A stretch of DNA of 36,794 nucleotides from Pseudomonas sp. CAN1 (GCF_030462585.1 NZ_JASMRU010000013.1:1-36794), one strand, 5' to 3'. Counted from the stretch's first letter, positions 1-8,012 are shown. Numbers and translations are program-made. Notes: generated by a model from the letters alone, not told the origin.

Positions 1-224
1 GTGAGGCCGATGCCGACCATCCAGGCTTTCTGCACTTCCTGCGGGCGGTTCAGGCGCTTGAGGTTCTGCGCGATCACCCAACTGCCGGCCACGGGTGTGC
101 CGAAGAAGGTGGCGATGCCGGCGGCGGCCAGGCGGTAGAGCGGCTCGCCGGTGGCGACGCCGGGGCCGTCCTGCAGTGCGGCGGCGGGTGTCTGGAAAGG
201 ATTGTCCTGCGGTGCTGTGGTCAT
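1..224 (-). CDS. small membrane protein of unknown function, N-terminal part (truncated by the window edge)
   Basis: The reading frame begins with an ATG at 224 and runs off the left edge after 74 complete codons. A good Shine-Dalgarno (GGAG, 7 nt upstream) supports the start. The protein begins MTTAPQDNPFQTPAAAL, a polar stretch of about 25 residues, followed by one likely membrane helix at about residues 33-52 (AAAGIATFFGTPVAGSWVIA). A basic segment (QNLKRLNRPQEVQKAW) then leads into a second hydrophobic start (MVGIGL). The polar N-terminus followed by closely spaced helices suggests a small multi-pass inner-membrane protein. It lies downstream of leuA on the same strand, but a terminator hairpin separates them, so it probably has its own promoter. 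I do not recognise the family and assign no function. Confidence 0.75.
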   Translation of the reverse strand, partial: MTTAPQDNPFQTPAAALQDGPGVATGEPLYRLAAAGIATFFGTPVAGSWVIAQNLKRLNRPQEVQKAWMVGIGL

Positions 225-237
225 GTTTTCACTCCGT

Positions 238-271
238 CGAAAACAGCCCCGGACGCACGAGGCGTCCGGGG
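238..271 (-). terminator. leuA rho-independent terminator
   Basis: A perfect 10-bp GC stem (247-256 with 262-271, loop ACGAG) lies 30 bp past the leuA stop. Read on the minus strand it is followed by CTGTTTTC. It separates leuA from the next minus-strand gene. Confidence 0.8.
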
Positions 272-299
272 CAAAGGGACTTACAGGTTAGCTTAAGGC

Positions 300-1970
300 T
301 TACGCGGCTTTCGCGTGGCCCAGCGTCACGGCGCGGTTCAGCGCGCTGAACAGCGCACGGAAGCTCGCGGTGGTGATGTTTTCATCGATGCCGATGCCGT
401 GCAGCGAACGACCACCCTCGACACGCAGTTCGATGTAGGCGGCCGCGCGGGCATTGGTGCCGGCGCCGATGGCGTGCTCGTTGTAGTCCATGATCTCGAC
501 TTCCACCGGCAGCGAGGCGACCAGGGCCTCCAGGGTGCCTTTGCCCTTGCCGTGCCAGCGATGCTGCTCGCCCTTGTGGGTCACGTCGATATCGATGGCG
601 CAGACGCCGTTCTCTTCCTGCAGGCGGTAGTTCTTCAGGCCGAACGGGGAAACGGCCTGCAGGTACTCGGTCTGCAGCAGGGTGTAGATCTGCTCGGCGG
701 TCATTTCCAGGCCGAGACGGTCGGTCTCGTTCTGCACCACCTGGCTGAACTCGATCTGCATGCGACGCGGCAGGCTGATGCCGTATTCCTGTTCGAGCAG
801 GAAGGTGATGCCGCCCTTGCCGGACTGGCTGTTCACACGGATCACCGCTTCGTAGCTGCGGCCGATGTCCGCCGGGTCGATCGGCAGGTACGGCACTTCC
901 CACACGGCGTCTTCCTGCTGCTGGGCGAAGCCCTTGCGGATGGCGTCCTGGTGGGAGCCGGAGAAGGCGGTGTGGACCAGGTCGCCGACGTACGGGTGAC
1001 GCGGGTGCACCGGGATCTGGTTGCACTCTTCCACCACCTTGCGCACGGCGTCGATGTCGGAGAAGTCCAGCTCGGGGTCGATGCCCTGGGTGTACATGTT
1101 CAGCGCCATGGTCACCAGGCAGAGGTTGCCGGTGCGCTCGCCGTTGCCGAACAGGCAGCCTTCGACGCGGTCGGCGCCGGCCATCAGGGCCAGTTCCGAG
1201 GCGGCTACGCCGGTGCCACGGTCGTTGTGGGTGTGCAGGCTCAGCAGCACGCTGTCGCGCTTGTTGATCTGGCGGCCGAACCACTCGATCTGGTCGGCGT
1301 AGTTGTTCGGGGTGGCGCACTCGACGGTGGCGGGCAGGTTGAGGATCAGGCGGTTCGCCGGGGTCGGCTGGAACACGTCGATCACCGCGTTGCACACCTC
1401 GACGGCGAAGTCGGTCTCGGTGGAGCTGAACACTTCCGGCGAGTACTCGAAGCCCCACTGGGTTTCCGGCGCGGCGTCGGCCAGGCGCTTGATGGTCTGG
1501 CCAGCGGCCACGGCGATGGCTTTGACGCCGGCCTTGTCCTGGTTGAAGACGATCTTGCGGAAGCTCGGTGCGCAGGCGTTGTAGTAGTGGACGATGGCCT
1601 TCTTCGCGCCCTTCAGGGACTCGAAGGTGCGCTCGATGAGGTCGTCGCGGGCCTGGGTCAGTACCTGGATGGTGACGTCATCAGGAATGTGGTCGTTCTC
1701 GATCAGCTCACGAACGAAGTCGAAGTCGGTCTGCGAGGCGGACGGGAAGCCCACTTCGATTTCCTTCAGGCCGACCTGCACCAGGCACTTGAAGAAGCGC
1801 ATCTTCTTCTCGGCGTCCATCGGCTCGATCAGCGACTGGTTGCCGTCGCGCAGGTCGGTGGACAGCCAGATCGGCGCCTTGTCGATGATCTTGTCCGGCC
1901 AGGTGCGGTCGGGCAGGGTGATCTGGGTGAAGGCGCGGTATTTCTTCGACGGGTCTTTCAACATGCTCAT
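300..1970 (-). CDS. leuA: 2-isopropylmalate synthase
   Basis: LeuA condenses acetyl-CoA with 2-oxoisovalerate in the first committed step of leucine synthesis in the cytoplasm. The 556-aa product has the long form of the family. An N-terminal TIM-barrel HMGL domain carries the motif [11 protein letters not shown] (divalent-metal Asp and catalytic Arg) near residue 40. HTHNDRGTG near residue 245 supplies the metal-binding His pair, and GNGERTGN lies about 30 residues further on. A C-terminal regulatory domain of about 120 residues ends with an allosteric-type segment ([16 protein letters not shown]). I chose the ATG at 1970 ([11 protein letters not shown]) because AAGGA lies 8 nt upstream. A longer reading to 2057 is possible but has no ribosome-binding site. 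The gene stands alone between a leucine-rich leader and a terminator, which points to leucine-dependent attenuation. Confidence 0.97.
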   Translation of the reverse strand: MSMLKDPSKKYRAFTQITLPDRTWPDKIIDKAPIWLSTDLRDGNQSLIEPMDAEKKMRFFKCLVQVGLKEIEVGFPSASQTDFDFVRELIENDHIPDDVTIQVLTQARDDLIERTFESLKGAKKAIVHYYNACAPSFRKIVFNQDKAGVKAIAVAAGQTIKRLADAAPETQWGFEYSPEVFSSTETDFAVEVCNAVIDVFQPTPANRLILNLPATVECATPNNYADQIEWFGRQINKRDSVLLSLHTHNDRGTGVAASELALMAGADRVEGCLFGNGERTGNLCLVTMALNMYTQGIDPELDFSDIDAVRKVVEECNQIPVHPRHPYVGDLVHTAFSGSHQDAIRKGFAQQQEDAVWEVPYLPIDPADIGRSYEAVIRVNSQSGKGGITFLLEQEYGISLPRRMQIEFSQVVQNETDRLGLEMTAEQIYTLLQTEYLQAVSPFGLKNYRLQEENGVCAIDIDVTHKGEQHRWHGKGKGTLEALVASLPVEVEIMDYNEHAIGAGTNARAAAYIELRVEGGRSLHGIGIDENITTASFRALFSALNRAVTLGHAKAA

Positions 1971-2049
1971 GAGCGGAATCCTTGTTCTCTGCGGCCTGCG
2001 GGGCCTGCGCATAAAAATCTGAATGAGGCGAAACCGGGGGAGGGGGGGC

Positions 2050-2127
2050 TCAGCCACGCAGTCGCGGGCTGACCAGGCGCAGGCAGGCGTGTTGGCGAAG
2101 CAGAATGAGGGTGTGTGCGGTTTTCAT
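2050..2127 (-). CDS. putative leucine leader peptide upstream of leuA (25 aa)
   Basis: A 25-codon reading frame starts at the ATG at 2127 and ends with TGA at 2050-2052, 79 bp before the leuA start. The peptide holds six Leu residues (positions 7, 9, 10, 16, 18, 23), one Ile and one Val, with the pattern [19 protein letters not shown] at residues 7-25. Several tests favour a leader peptide: it is short, leucine-rich, cotranscribed with the leucine gene, and its stop codon lies inside a 6-bp stem (2050-2055 with 2067-2072). A run of five U occurs about 30 nt after the stop (2012-2016), but I could not define a convincing terminator stem in front of it. The start has no Shine-Dalgarno and lies only 7 nt after a possible -10 box, so translation may be leaderless. 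Confidence 0.55.
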   Translation of the reverse strand: MKTAHTLILLRQHACLRLVSPRLRG

Positions 2128-2371
2128 GACTGCCAAGCTAATGGCCTGGGAGACCAATGGCAAGCATTTGAGGAAATTTGGTAGGAAAAGTCTTCCGCAT
2201 GGCTTTTGAGATAGATAATTGTCGAAAATGGCGTATATCAGCAATTTATCCTGAAGCTTAGCGCTGTGCTTAACTGATTCTGCGTCTTCGTGCCGCAGCG
2301 GAGCTTTGTAACTCCGTGCGATCATTGCGCACCCGCCTCAGGCGGGGACCTTCCATCCGCAAGGACATTTC
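2128..2371. other. divergent intergenic region between the leuA leader and the copper gene run
   Basis: This AT-richer stretch carries the promoters for leuA (minus) and the DUF2946-oprC run (plus). Besides the candidate leuA promoter I see a small hairpin (CCCGCC, loop TCA, GGCGGG at 2332-2346) in the presumed plus-strand 5' UTR. I could not identify a convincing plus-strand promoter or a copper-regulator palindrome by eye. Confidence 0.5.
2135..2163 (-). promoter_or_regulatory. candidate sigma-70 promoter of the leuA leader
   Basis: On the minus strand TTGCCA (2163-2158) and TAGCTT (2140-2135) are separated by exactly 17 bp. The -35 is good (5 of 6). The -10 is weak (TAGCTT against TATAAT). 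The predicted start of transcription falls on or next to the leader ATG at 2127. Confidence 0.4.
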
Positions 2372-2842
2372 GTGATCCGTCGTACACGACAAGGCGTAGG
2401 CACCTGGCTGGCGTTGTTCGCCATGCTGATGATCTATGTCGGCCCGCTGGTCTCCCAGTCGATGCCGATGGATCACGCCATGCCCATGGATCACCTGATG
2501 CCGATGGAGCATGGCGCTGCCATGGACCACGGCAAGGCCATGTCCCACGACATGGCCGGCATGCAGGACATGCACTGCTCCGACGGCCAGCGCGCTGCGG
2601 ACCAGCATGCCGCTACGGTTTCCCACGGCAAGCAGCCGCTCACCGCCGATGCCTTAATGGAGAAGTGCGGCTACTGCAGCCTGCTGATCCACAGCCCGCC
2701 GCTGACGCCGCCGCCGGTGGTGATCGACCACGGCCTGCCCGCCGTCGGCGCGCCCGTCGCGCAGTTCGTCTCTTCCGATGTTCCCGCCTCGCCGGTCTTC
2801 CCCGGCGCCCGCTCCCGCGCACCCCCGTTCCTGATCGGCTGA
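2372..2842 (+). CDS. DUF2946 family Met/His-rich protein, probable copper-related
   Basis: This 156-aa protein begins with a signal or membrane segment (WLALFAMLMIYVGPLVSQS, residues 12-30). A segment made almost entirely of Met, His, Asp and Gly follows (residues 31-68, with repeats of the type MPMDH), as seen in copper-binding proteins. Cys69 sits at its end, and the CGYC motif (Cys99, Cys102) typical of DUF2946 follows near residue 100, before a Pro-rich tail. The start is a GTG at 2372 preceded by AAGGA with a 6-nt spacer. DUF2946 genes often lie beside copper TonB receptors and PepSY proteins, exactly as here. I infer that it binds or buffers Cu(I) in the periplasm or at the membrane. 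No biochemical role can be read directly. Confidence 0.85.
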   Translation: MIRRTRQGVGTWLALFAMLMIYVGPLVSQSMPMDHAMPMDHLMPMEHGAAMDHGKAMSHDMAGMQDMHCSDGQRAADQHAATVSHGKQPLTADALMEKCGYCSLLIHSPPLTPPPVVIDHGLPAVGAPVAQFVSSDVPASPVFPGARSRAPPFLIG

Positions 2843-2947
2843 CCCGCAATCCCGACTCCCCGACCCCGGCGTTGCTGCCTGCATTGGCCTGCGCGCCGTG
2901 TGAGTACGCGTGGAGCGGGCGTCATCACCGATCATGGAATTCATGGA

Positions 2948-5059
2948 ATGACCCGCATGCCCCTGCGCCGTCGGCAAACTGCCGTCGGCCTGCGCGCCCT
3001 GTGCGCGCTGACCGCCCTTGGCGGTTTCACTGCCGTCCCGGTGCTGGCCGAGGAAGAAGATCACTCGGCGCACTCCACCAACGCGTCGGTCGCCGAACTG
3101 GCCCCCAGCGTCATCACCGCCGTGGCGCAGAGTTCGCCGCTGACCGTGGTTACCGACCCCAAGCAGCCGCGCCAGCCGATCCCCGCCAGCGACGGCGCCG
3201 ATTACCTCAAGACCATCCCCGGCTTCTCCGCCATCCGTAACGGCGGCACCAACGGCGACCCGGTGCTGCGCGGCATGTTCGGTTCGCGCCTGAACATCCT
3301 CACCAATGGCAGCACCATGCTCGGCGCCTGCCCGGCACGGATGGATGCGCCCACCTCCTACATCTCCCCGGAAACCTACGACAAGCTCACCGTGGTGAAA
3401 GGCCCGGAGACGGTGATCTGGGGCCCCGGCGCCTCGGCCGGGACCATCCGTTTCGACCGTGAGCCGGAGCGCTTCGGCGAGCTGGGCATGCGCGTCAACG
3501 GCAGCCTCACCGCCGGCTCCAACGGCCGCTTCGACCGCGTGCTGGATGCCGCCGCCGGTGGCCCCGAGGGCTACCTGCGCTTCACCGGCAACAAGTCGCA
3601 GTCCGATGACTACGAGGATGGCGGCGGCAACACCGTGCCCTCGCGCTGGAACAAGTGGAACGGCGACGTGGCCGTGGGCTGGACGCCGGACGCCGACACC
3701 CTGGTCGAGCTCACCGCCGGCAAGGGCGATGGCGAGGCCCGCTACGCCGGGCGCGGCATGGACGGCTCGCAGTTCAAGCGCGAAAGCCTCGGCCTGCGCT
3801 TCGAGAAGTCCAACATCGGCGGCGTGCTCGACAAGCTGGAGGCGCAGGTCTACTACAACTACGCCGACCACGTGATGGACAACTACAGCCTGCGCACGCC
3901 TTCTGGCACCGGCATGATGGCCGGCCCGATGGCCGCCAACGTCGACCGCCGCACCCTCGGCGGACGCCTCGCCGCGACCTGGCGCTGGGACGACTTCAAG
4001 CTGATCACCGGGGTCGATGCGCAGACCAACGAACACCGCGAACGCAGCGGCATGGGGATCAACACCTATGACGAGCAGCCGTGGGACAAGGACGCCGTGT
4101 TCCACAACTACGGCGCCTTTGGCGAGCTGACCTGGTACGCCGCCGACCGCGACCGCGTGATCACCGGCGCGCGCCTGGACCGCGCCTCGGTCAAGGATTA
4201 CCGGCAGAGCAGCGGCTCGGGGATGATGGCGATGCCCAACCCCACCGCCGACGACACCCGCGCCGACACCCTGCCCAGCGGCTTCGCCCGCTACGAGCAC
4301 GACCTGGCCGACACGCCGACCACCCTCTACGTCGGCCTCGGCCACGTGCAGCGCTTCCCTGACTACTGGGAGTTGTTCTCCCCGGACAAGGGGCCGACCG
4401 GCTCGGTCAACGCCTTCGATAGCATCAAGCCGGAAAAGACCACCCAGCTGGACTTTGGCGCGCAGTACGAGGACGAGAAGCTCAAGGCCTGGGCCTCGGG
4501 CTACGTCGGGGTGATCCGCGACTACATCCTGTTCGACTACCAGACCGGCGGCATGATGGGCCGCACCTCCCAGGCGCGGAACGTCGATGCCCGCATCATG
4601 GGCGGCGAACTGGGCGCGGCCTACGCGCTGACCAGCAACTGGACCGCCGACGGCACCCTGGCCTACGCCTGGGGCAAGAACACCACCGACGACACTGCGC
4701 TGCCGCAGATGCCACCGCTGGAAGCGCGTTTCGGCTTGAGCTACGAGGAAGGTGACTGGAGCGCCGGCGGACTCTGGCGCGTGGTCGCGCACCAGGGCCG
4801 GATCGCCCAGGACCAGGGCAACGTGGTCGGCTACGACTTCGACGAAAGCCCCGGCTTCGCCGTGTTCTCGCTCAACGGCGCGTACAAGCTGAGCAAGAAC
4901 CTCAAGGTCAGTACCGGCGTCGACAACCTGTTCGACAAGGACTACGCCGAGCACCTGAACCTGGCGGGTAACGCCGGTTTCGGCTACCCGGCCAACGATC
5001 CCGAATCGATCCACGAGCCAGGACGTACGTTCTGGACCAAAGTGGACTTCAGCTTCTAA
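2948..5059 (+). CDS. oprC: TonB-dependent copper receptor OprC
   Basis: OprC is the outer-membrane copper channel of pseudomonads. The 703-aa product has a signal peptide (RALCALTALGGFTAVPVLA), a plug domain (about residues 50-175, with the typical VVKGPETVIWGPGASAGTI) and a 22-strand-type barrel ending in Phe. The published copper site of OprC is CxxxM plus HxM. Both are present: Cys128-PAR-Met132 and His308-V-Met310, 180 residues apart as in the characterised protein. Extra Met clusters (GMMAGPM, GMMAMPN, GGMMGRT) lie in barrel loops. I chose the ATG at 2948. ATG 2957 is equally possible, and a GTG at 2900 would give an unlikely leader. It follows the DUF2946 gene by 105 bp. The family is usually repressed by copper, but I did not find an operator. 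Confidence 0.95.
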   Translation: MTRMPLRRRQTAVGLRALCALTALGGFTAVPVLAEEEDHSAHSTNASVAELAPSVITAVAQSSPLTVVTDPKQPRQPIPASDGADYLKTIPGFSAIRNGGTNGDPVLRGMFGSRLNILTNGSTMLGACPARMDAPTSYISPETYDKLTVVKGPETVIWGPGASAGTIRFDREPERFGELGMRVNGSLTAGSNGRFDRVLDAAAGGPEGYLRFTGNKSQSDDYEDGGGNTVPSRWNKWNGDVAVGWTPDADTLVELTAGKGDGEARYAGRGMDGSQFKRESLGLRFEKSNIGGVLDKLEAQVYYNYADHVMDNYSLRTPSGTGMMAGPMAANVDRRTLGGRLAATWRWDDFKLITGVDAQTNEHRERSGMGINTYDEQPWDKDAVFHNYGAFGELTWYAADRDRVITGARLDRASVKDYRQSSGSGMMAMPNPTADDTRADTLPSGFARYEHDLADTPTTLYVGLGHVQRFPDYWELFSPDKGPTGSVNAFDSIKPEKTTQLDFGAQYEDEKLKAWASGYVGVIRDYILFDYQTGGMMGRTSQARNVDARIMGGELGAAYALTSNWTADGTLAYAWGKNTTDDTALPQMPPLEARFGLSYEEGDWSAGGLWRVVAHQGRIAQDQGNVVGYDFDESPGFAVFSLNGAYKLSKNLKVSTGVDNLFDKDYAEHLNLAGNAGFGYPANDPESIHEPGRTFWTKVDFSF

Positions 5060-5067
5060 GCCCGACC

Positions 5068-5092
5068 GGCCCCCGCCAGTCGGGGGCCTCCT
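5068..5092 (+). terminator. hairpin between oprC and the PepSY gene (partial terminator or mRNA-stability element)
   Basis: A perfect 8-bp stem GGCCCCCG/CGGGGGCC (5068-5075 with 5081-5088, loop CCAGT) lies just after the oprC stop. It has only a short U-poor tail (TCCTTG). It more likely sets relative expression of oprC and downstream genes than stops transcription fully. Confidence 0.5.
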
Positions 5093-5111
5093 TGCGTGAG
5101 GAGATCAACGA

Positions 5112-6482
5112 ATGCAGCAGAAGACATTCGATTTCTACAACCTGGCCTGGCGCTGGCATTTCTATGCCGGGCTGTTCGTCGCACCGTTCATGATCCTGCT
5201 GTCGATCACCGGGATCATCTACCTGTTCAAGCCGCAGCTCGACCCGCTGATGTACAGCGATCTGCTGCAGGTGAAGCCGGGCGAGGTGCGGCTGTCCGCC
5301 GACGAGCAACTGATGCACCTGCATCACCAGAACCCGCAGTTGCAGGTCAGCCAGTACCTGCCGGCGCCGGCAGCCGACCGCAGCGCGCAGTTCGTTGCGC
5401 AGCTGGACGGGCGCGAGGTGAATGCCTTCGTCGATCCCTACAGCGGCAAGCTGCTCGGCCTGCAGGACGGCAAATCCAACCTGCAGGCGATGGCCCGCGC
5501 GCTGCACGGCGAGTTGATGATCGGCACCGTTGGTGACCGGCTTATCGAACTGGCCGCCGGCTGGGGCATCGTGCTGGTGGTTTCCGGCCTGTACCTGTGG
5601 TGGCCGCGCAAGCGTTCGCTGCGGGTGCTGCTGTGGCCGGACCTGTCGCGTCGTGGCCGTGCGCTGTGGCGCGAGGTGCACATGGTGGTGGGCTTCTGGG
5701 GCTCGCTGCTGATGCTGTTCATGCTGCTCACCGGCATGACCTGGACCGGCTTCTGGGGCAAGACCTTCGCCGACGTGTGGAACCGCTTCCCGGCGCCCAT
5801 GTGGAATGAAGTGCCGAAGTCGGACCTGGAGGCGCGCACGCTCAACGACGCGCACCGCCAGACCATCCCCTGGGCCATGGAAAACACCCCGATGCCGATG
5901 TCCGGCGGCGCCCACGCCGAGCACATGGCCCACGGTTCCGGAGGCATGGCTATGCCGCAGATCAGCCTGCAGCAGGTGGTCGATACGGCGGACAAGGCCG
6001 GCGTGACGCCGGGCTACGCCGTCGCCCTGCCCAAGGGCGAGCAGGGCGTGTTCACCGTCTCGGTGTTCGCCGACGATTCGCGCAACGACGCCACCCTGCA
6101 CATCGACCAGTACACCGGCAAGGTGCTCGCCGACGTGCGCTGGAAGGACTACGGGCTGGTGGCCAAGGGCGTCGAGTCCGGCGTGATGCTGCACGAAGGC
6201 AAGATGTTCGGCCTGTTCAACCAGCTGCTCATGCTGGGCGTCTGCCTGCTGGTGATGCTCAGCGCAGTCAGCGGCCTGTGGATCTGGTGGAAGCGCCGCC
6301 CGCAGGGTCGCCTCGGCGTGCCGCCGATGCCCCATGCGCTGCCGGTGTGGAAGGGCGGGGTGGCGATCATGGTCATCCTCGGTGTCGCCTTTCCGCTGGT
6401 GGGCGCGTCGCTATTGCTAGTACTGGCCCTGGACTGGGTGGTGCTGTCGCGGATCAAGCCGCGCAGCCCGGCCCTGGGTTGA
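5112..6482 (+). CDS. PepSY-associated TM protein, possible metalloreductase
   Basis: This 456-aa inner-membrane protein has the PepSY-TM layout. TM1 is at about 18-39, a periplasmic PepSY-like domain follows, then TM2 at about 148-165 and TM3 at about 190-212, a large second periplasmic domain at about 215-365, TM4 at about 368-392 and TM5 at about 416-440. Conserved histidines flank the membrane segments: His16, His132 (LHGELMIG), His190 (REVHMVVGFWG) and His361 (LHEGKMFG). Related proteins use such histidines to hold b-type haem for reducing metals such as Fe(III), so a Cu(II) or ferric reductase role is plausible but inferred. A Met/His-rich insert (about residues 257-281, with SGGAHAEHMAHGSGGMAM) fits copper contact. 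AGGAG lies 9 nt before the ATG. It sits between oprC and a copper chaperone gene. Confidence 0.85.
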   Translation: MQQKTFDFYNLAWRWHFYAGLFVAPFMILLSITGIIYLFKPQLDPLMYSDLLQVKPGEVRLSADEQLMHLHHQNPQLQVSQYLPAPAADRSAQFVAQLDGREVNAFVDPYSGKLLGLQDGKSNLQAMARALHGELMIGTVGDRLIELAAGWGIVLVVSGLYLWWPRKRSLRVLLWPDLSRRGRALWREVHMVVGFWGSLLMLFMLLTGMTWTGFWGKTFADVWNRFPAPMWNEVPKSDLEARTLNDAHRQTIPWAMENTPMPMSGGAHAEHMAHGSGGMAMPQISLQQVVDTADKAGVTPGYAVALPKGEQGVFTVSVFADDSRNDATLHIDQYTGKVLADVRWKDYGLVAKGVESGVMLHEGKMFGLFNQLLMLGVCLLVMLSAVSGLWIWWKRRPQGRLGVPPMPHALPVWKGGVAIMVILGVAFPLVGASLLLVLALDWVVLSRIKPRSPALG

Positions 6483-6505
6483 TCTGTGCGCTGTTTTACC
6501 CTGAC

Positions 6506-6523
6506 GCCTGCCGCGAGGCAGGC
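6506..6523 (+). other. perfect hairpin between the PepSY and PCu(A)C genes
   Basis: GCCTGCC-GCGA-GGCAGGC, a 7-bp stem closed by a stable GNRA tetraloop, lies 23 bp after the PepSY stop. No U-run follows. It is probably an RNA-processing or stability element inside the operon. Confidence 0.45.
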
Positions 6524-6611
6524 TATGCTGCGGCGCGATCGTTGCGTCCGCGGCCCGCTGGATTCCCGCCGCTGCGGCGGACCTGATCACAAGCCAACTG
6601 GAGTCACGAAC

Positions 6612-7100
6612 ATGCGTAAAACCCTGCTCGCTTTCGCTGTCCTGCTGGGCTTCTCCGGCGCCGCCATGGCCCACGAGTACGAGGCCGGCAACCTGCACAT
6701 CGACCACCCCTGGTCGCTGCTGCTGCCGGCCAACTCGGTGAATGGTGCCGCCTACTTCATCGTGCAGAACCACGGCAAGGAGGCGGACCGCCTGCTCGGT
6801 GCTGACACCGACCGCGCCGCCAGCGCCGAGGTGCACCAGCACATCGAGAAGGACGGCATGATGAAGATGGTGAAGGTCGAGGGTGTGGACATCCCCGCCG
6901 GCGGCAAGATCGTCTTCGCGCCCGGCCAGTACCACCTGATGCTGTTCGGCCTGAAGAAGCCGCTCACTGACGGCGAGCGCTTCCCGCTGACCCTGCACTT
7001 CCAGAAGGCCGGCGACGTGAAGGTCGAGGTCGCGGTGCAGAAGGAAGCACCGAAAGGCACCGACATGGGTCACGACATGCACGGCATGCAGATGAACTGA
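6612..7100 (+). CDS. PCu(A)C-type periplasmic copper chaperone
   Basis: The 162-aa product has a classical signal peptide (KTLLAFAVLLGFSGAAMA, cleavage before His21) and one PCu(A)C (DUF461) domain. The diagnostic Cu(I) motif H-x10-M-x21-H-x-M is exact: His75, Met86, His108, Met110. A C-terminal Met/His tail (DMGHDMHGMQMN, residues 151-162) provides additional copper ligands, as in chaperones that hand copper to cytochrome oxidase. The ATG at 6612 is preceded by TGGAG. The gene sits directly after the PepSY protein and shares its stop with the start of the acetyltransferase gene, which indicates cotranscription. I infer that it receives periplasmic copper brought in by OprC. Its final acceptor cannot be told from this window. 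Confidence 0.93.
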   Translation: MRKTLLAFAVLLGFSGAAMAHEYEAGNLHIDHPWSLLLPANSVNGAAYFIVQNHGKEADRLLGADTDRAASAEVHQHIEKDGMMKMVKVEGVDIPAGGKIVFAPGQYHLMLFGLKKPLTDGERFPLTLHFQKAGDVKVEVAVQKEAPKGTDMGHDMHGMQMN

Positions 7101-7642
7101 TGAGCGACCGGCTCCTGCGCCCGCTGGTGTGGGCGCAAGACGGCGAGTGGCTGCTGAGTTTCGACGGCAGCTACTCGAGCGACTCGATCCTGCGGATCGA
7201 GAGCGCCGCCGACGGTTTCATCCTGCGCGAGGAGCGTCTGACCGAGCCGCAGACCAAGCGCTATCCCTTCGCCGACCTGAAGGATGACGTCACGGCGGCC
7301 GACTGGACCGCCGTGGTCGTCGACGAGGAGGGCGAGCGCCTGGGCTTCGCCATCGCCCGCTACGAAATCTGGAATCGCCGCGCGGTGCTGGACGACCTGT
7401 TCGTCCTCGCTGACGCGCGCGGCCAGGGCGTCGGCCGGCAACTCCTGGAAGGCTGCCTGGACTGGGCCCGGAGCACTGAGGCGCGCCACCTGTGGCTGGA
7501 GACCCAGAACCTCAACCTGCCGGCAGTGGGTTTCTACCGCTCCCGTGGCTTCGCCCTCAGCGGGCTATCCACCGACCTCTACGACCCGGCGCAGGTGCTG
7601 CCCGGGGAGATGGCGCTGTTCTTCAGCTACCCGCTGGCCTGA
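7100..7642 (+). CDS. GNAT family N-acetyltransferase, resembling streptothricin acetyltransferases
   Basis: This 180-aa protein has a GNAT fold in its second half. The acetyl-CoA pyrophosphate loop RGQGVG is at residues 107-112. Downstream pattern LETQNLNLPAVGFYRSRGF (residues 133-151) is the one seen in streptothricin-type acetyltransferases. The N-terminal 60 residues look like a separate small beta-rich domain. The ATG overlaps the stop of the copper chaperone gene by one base (TGATG), so translation is probably coupled. The substrate is unknown and the copper context does not explain it. Resemblance to an antibiotic-modifying enzyme is at family level only. The last 20 bp overlap tail-to-tail with the convergent DUF2809 gene. 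Confidence 0.88.
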   Translation: MSDRLLRPLVWAQDGEWLLSFDGSYSSDSILRIESAADGFILREERLTEPQTKRYPFADLKDDVTAADWTAVVVDEEGERLGFAIARYEIWNRRAVLDDLFVLADARGQGVGRQLLEGCLDWARSTEARHLWLETQNLNLPAVGFYRSRGFALSGLSTDLYDPAQVLPGEMALFFSYPLA

Positions 7643-8012
7643 GGGCCAGGCGCGTCTGCCGCGCCGCGAGGATCAGCGCGAAGCCGATGCAGTAGGCCAG
7701 CACGTCCAGCCAGTCCGGCGTGGCGCCGAGCACGATGCGCAGTGCGCGGTTGCCGATCTGCCAGTGGAAGGTCGCGGCGAGGTACTGGCCGAATTCGATG
7801 AGCAACCCGCAGCTCAGAGCCGCAGCGGCCAGCCAGTGCGCCGGTGCATCGATAGCTGCGCGCAGCAGGCAATACAGCCAGATGACCGCCAGCACGTCGC
7901 CGCCGAAGCCGCGCAGCCAGCCGAGGTTCGCTCCGGCCGTGGCCAGCCAGACCAGTACGGCGAACCAGAGCAGCGCGAAGAGCGCGCTGCGACCATCGAA
8001 ACGAAGTTGCAT
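7623..8012 (-). CDS. DUF2809 family membrane protein
   Basis: This 129-aa, strongly hydrophobic protein has about four membrane helices (roughly residues 10-28, 38-55, 58-80 and 100-122). Family signatures seen are GGDVLAVIWLYCLLR at residues 37-51, a central GLLIEFGQY, and ATPDWLDVLAYCIG near the C-terminus. DUF2809 proteins are small integral membrane proteins of unknown function. The ATG at 8012 overlaps the stop of the M23 peptidase gene by one base (TGATG), so the two are probably translated together. The 3' end overlaps the convergent acetyltransferase gene by 20 bp. Confidence 0.85.
   Translation of the reverse strand: MQLRFDGRSALFALLWFAVLVWLATAGANLGWLRGFGGDVLAVIWLYCLLRAAIDAPAHWLAAAALSCGLLIEFGQYLAATFHWQIGNRALRIVLGATPDWLDVLAYCIGFALILAARQTRLALRPAGS

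Noticed and set aside
315-2072. 585-codon open frame on the plus strand opposite leuA
   Set aside because: It mirrors leuA in the antisense frame, has a low-complexity Gly/Val/Ala/Asp/His composition typical of GC-rich shadows, and no ribosome-binding site.
2900-2947. Upstream GTG start for oprC
   Set aside because: It would put 16 non-signal residues before the signal peptide, and no Shine-Dalgarno is present.
2654-5014. 786-codon open frame on the minus strand opposite oprC
   Set aside because: It is antisense to a well-supported OprC with intact motifs. The Val/Gly/Ala/His-rich product has no recognisable domain.
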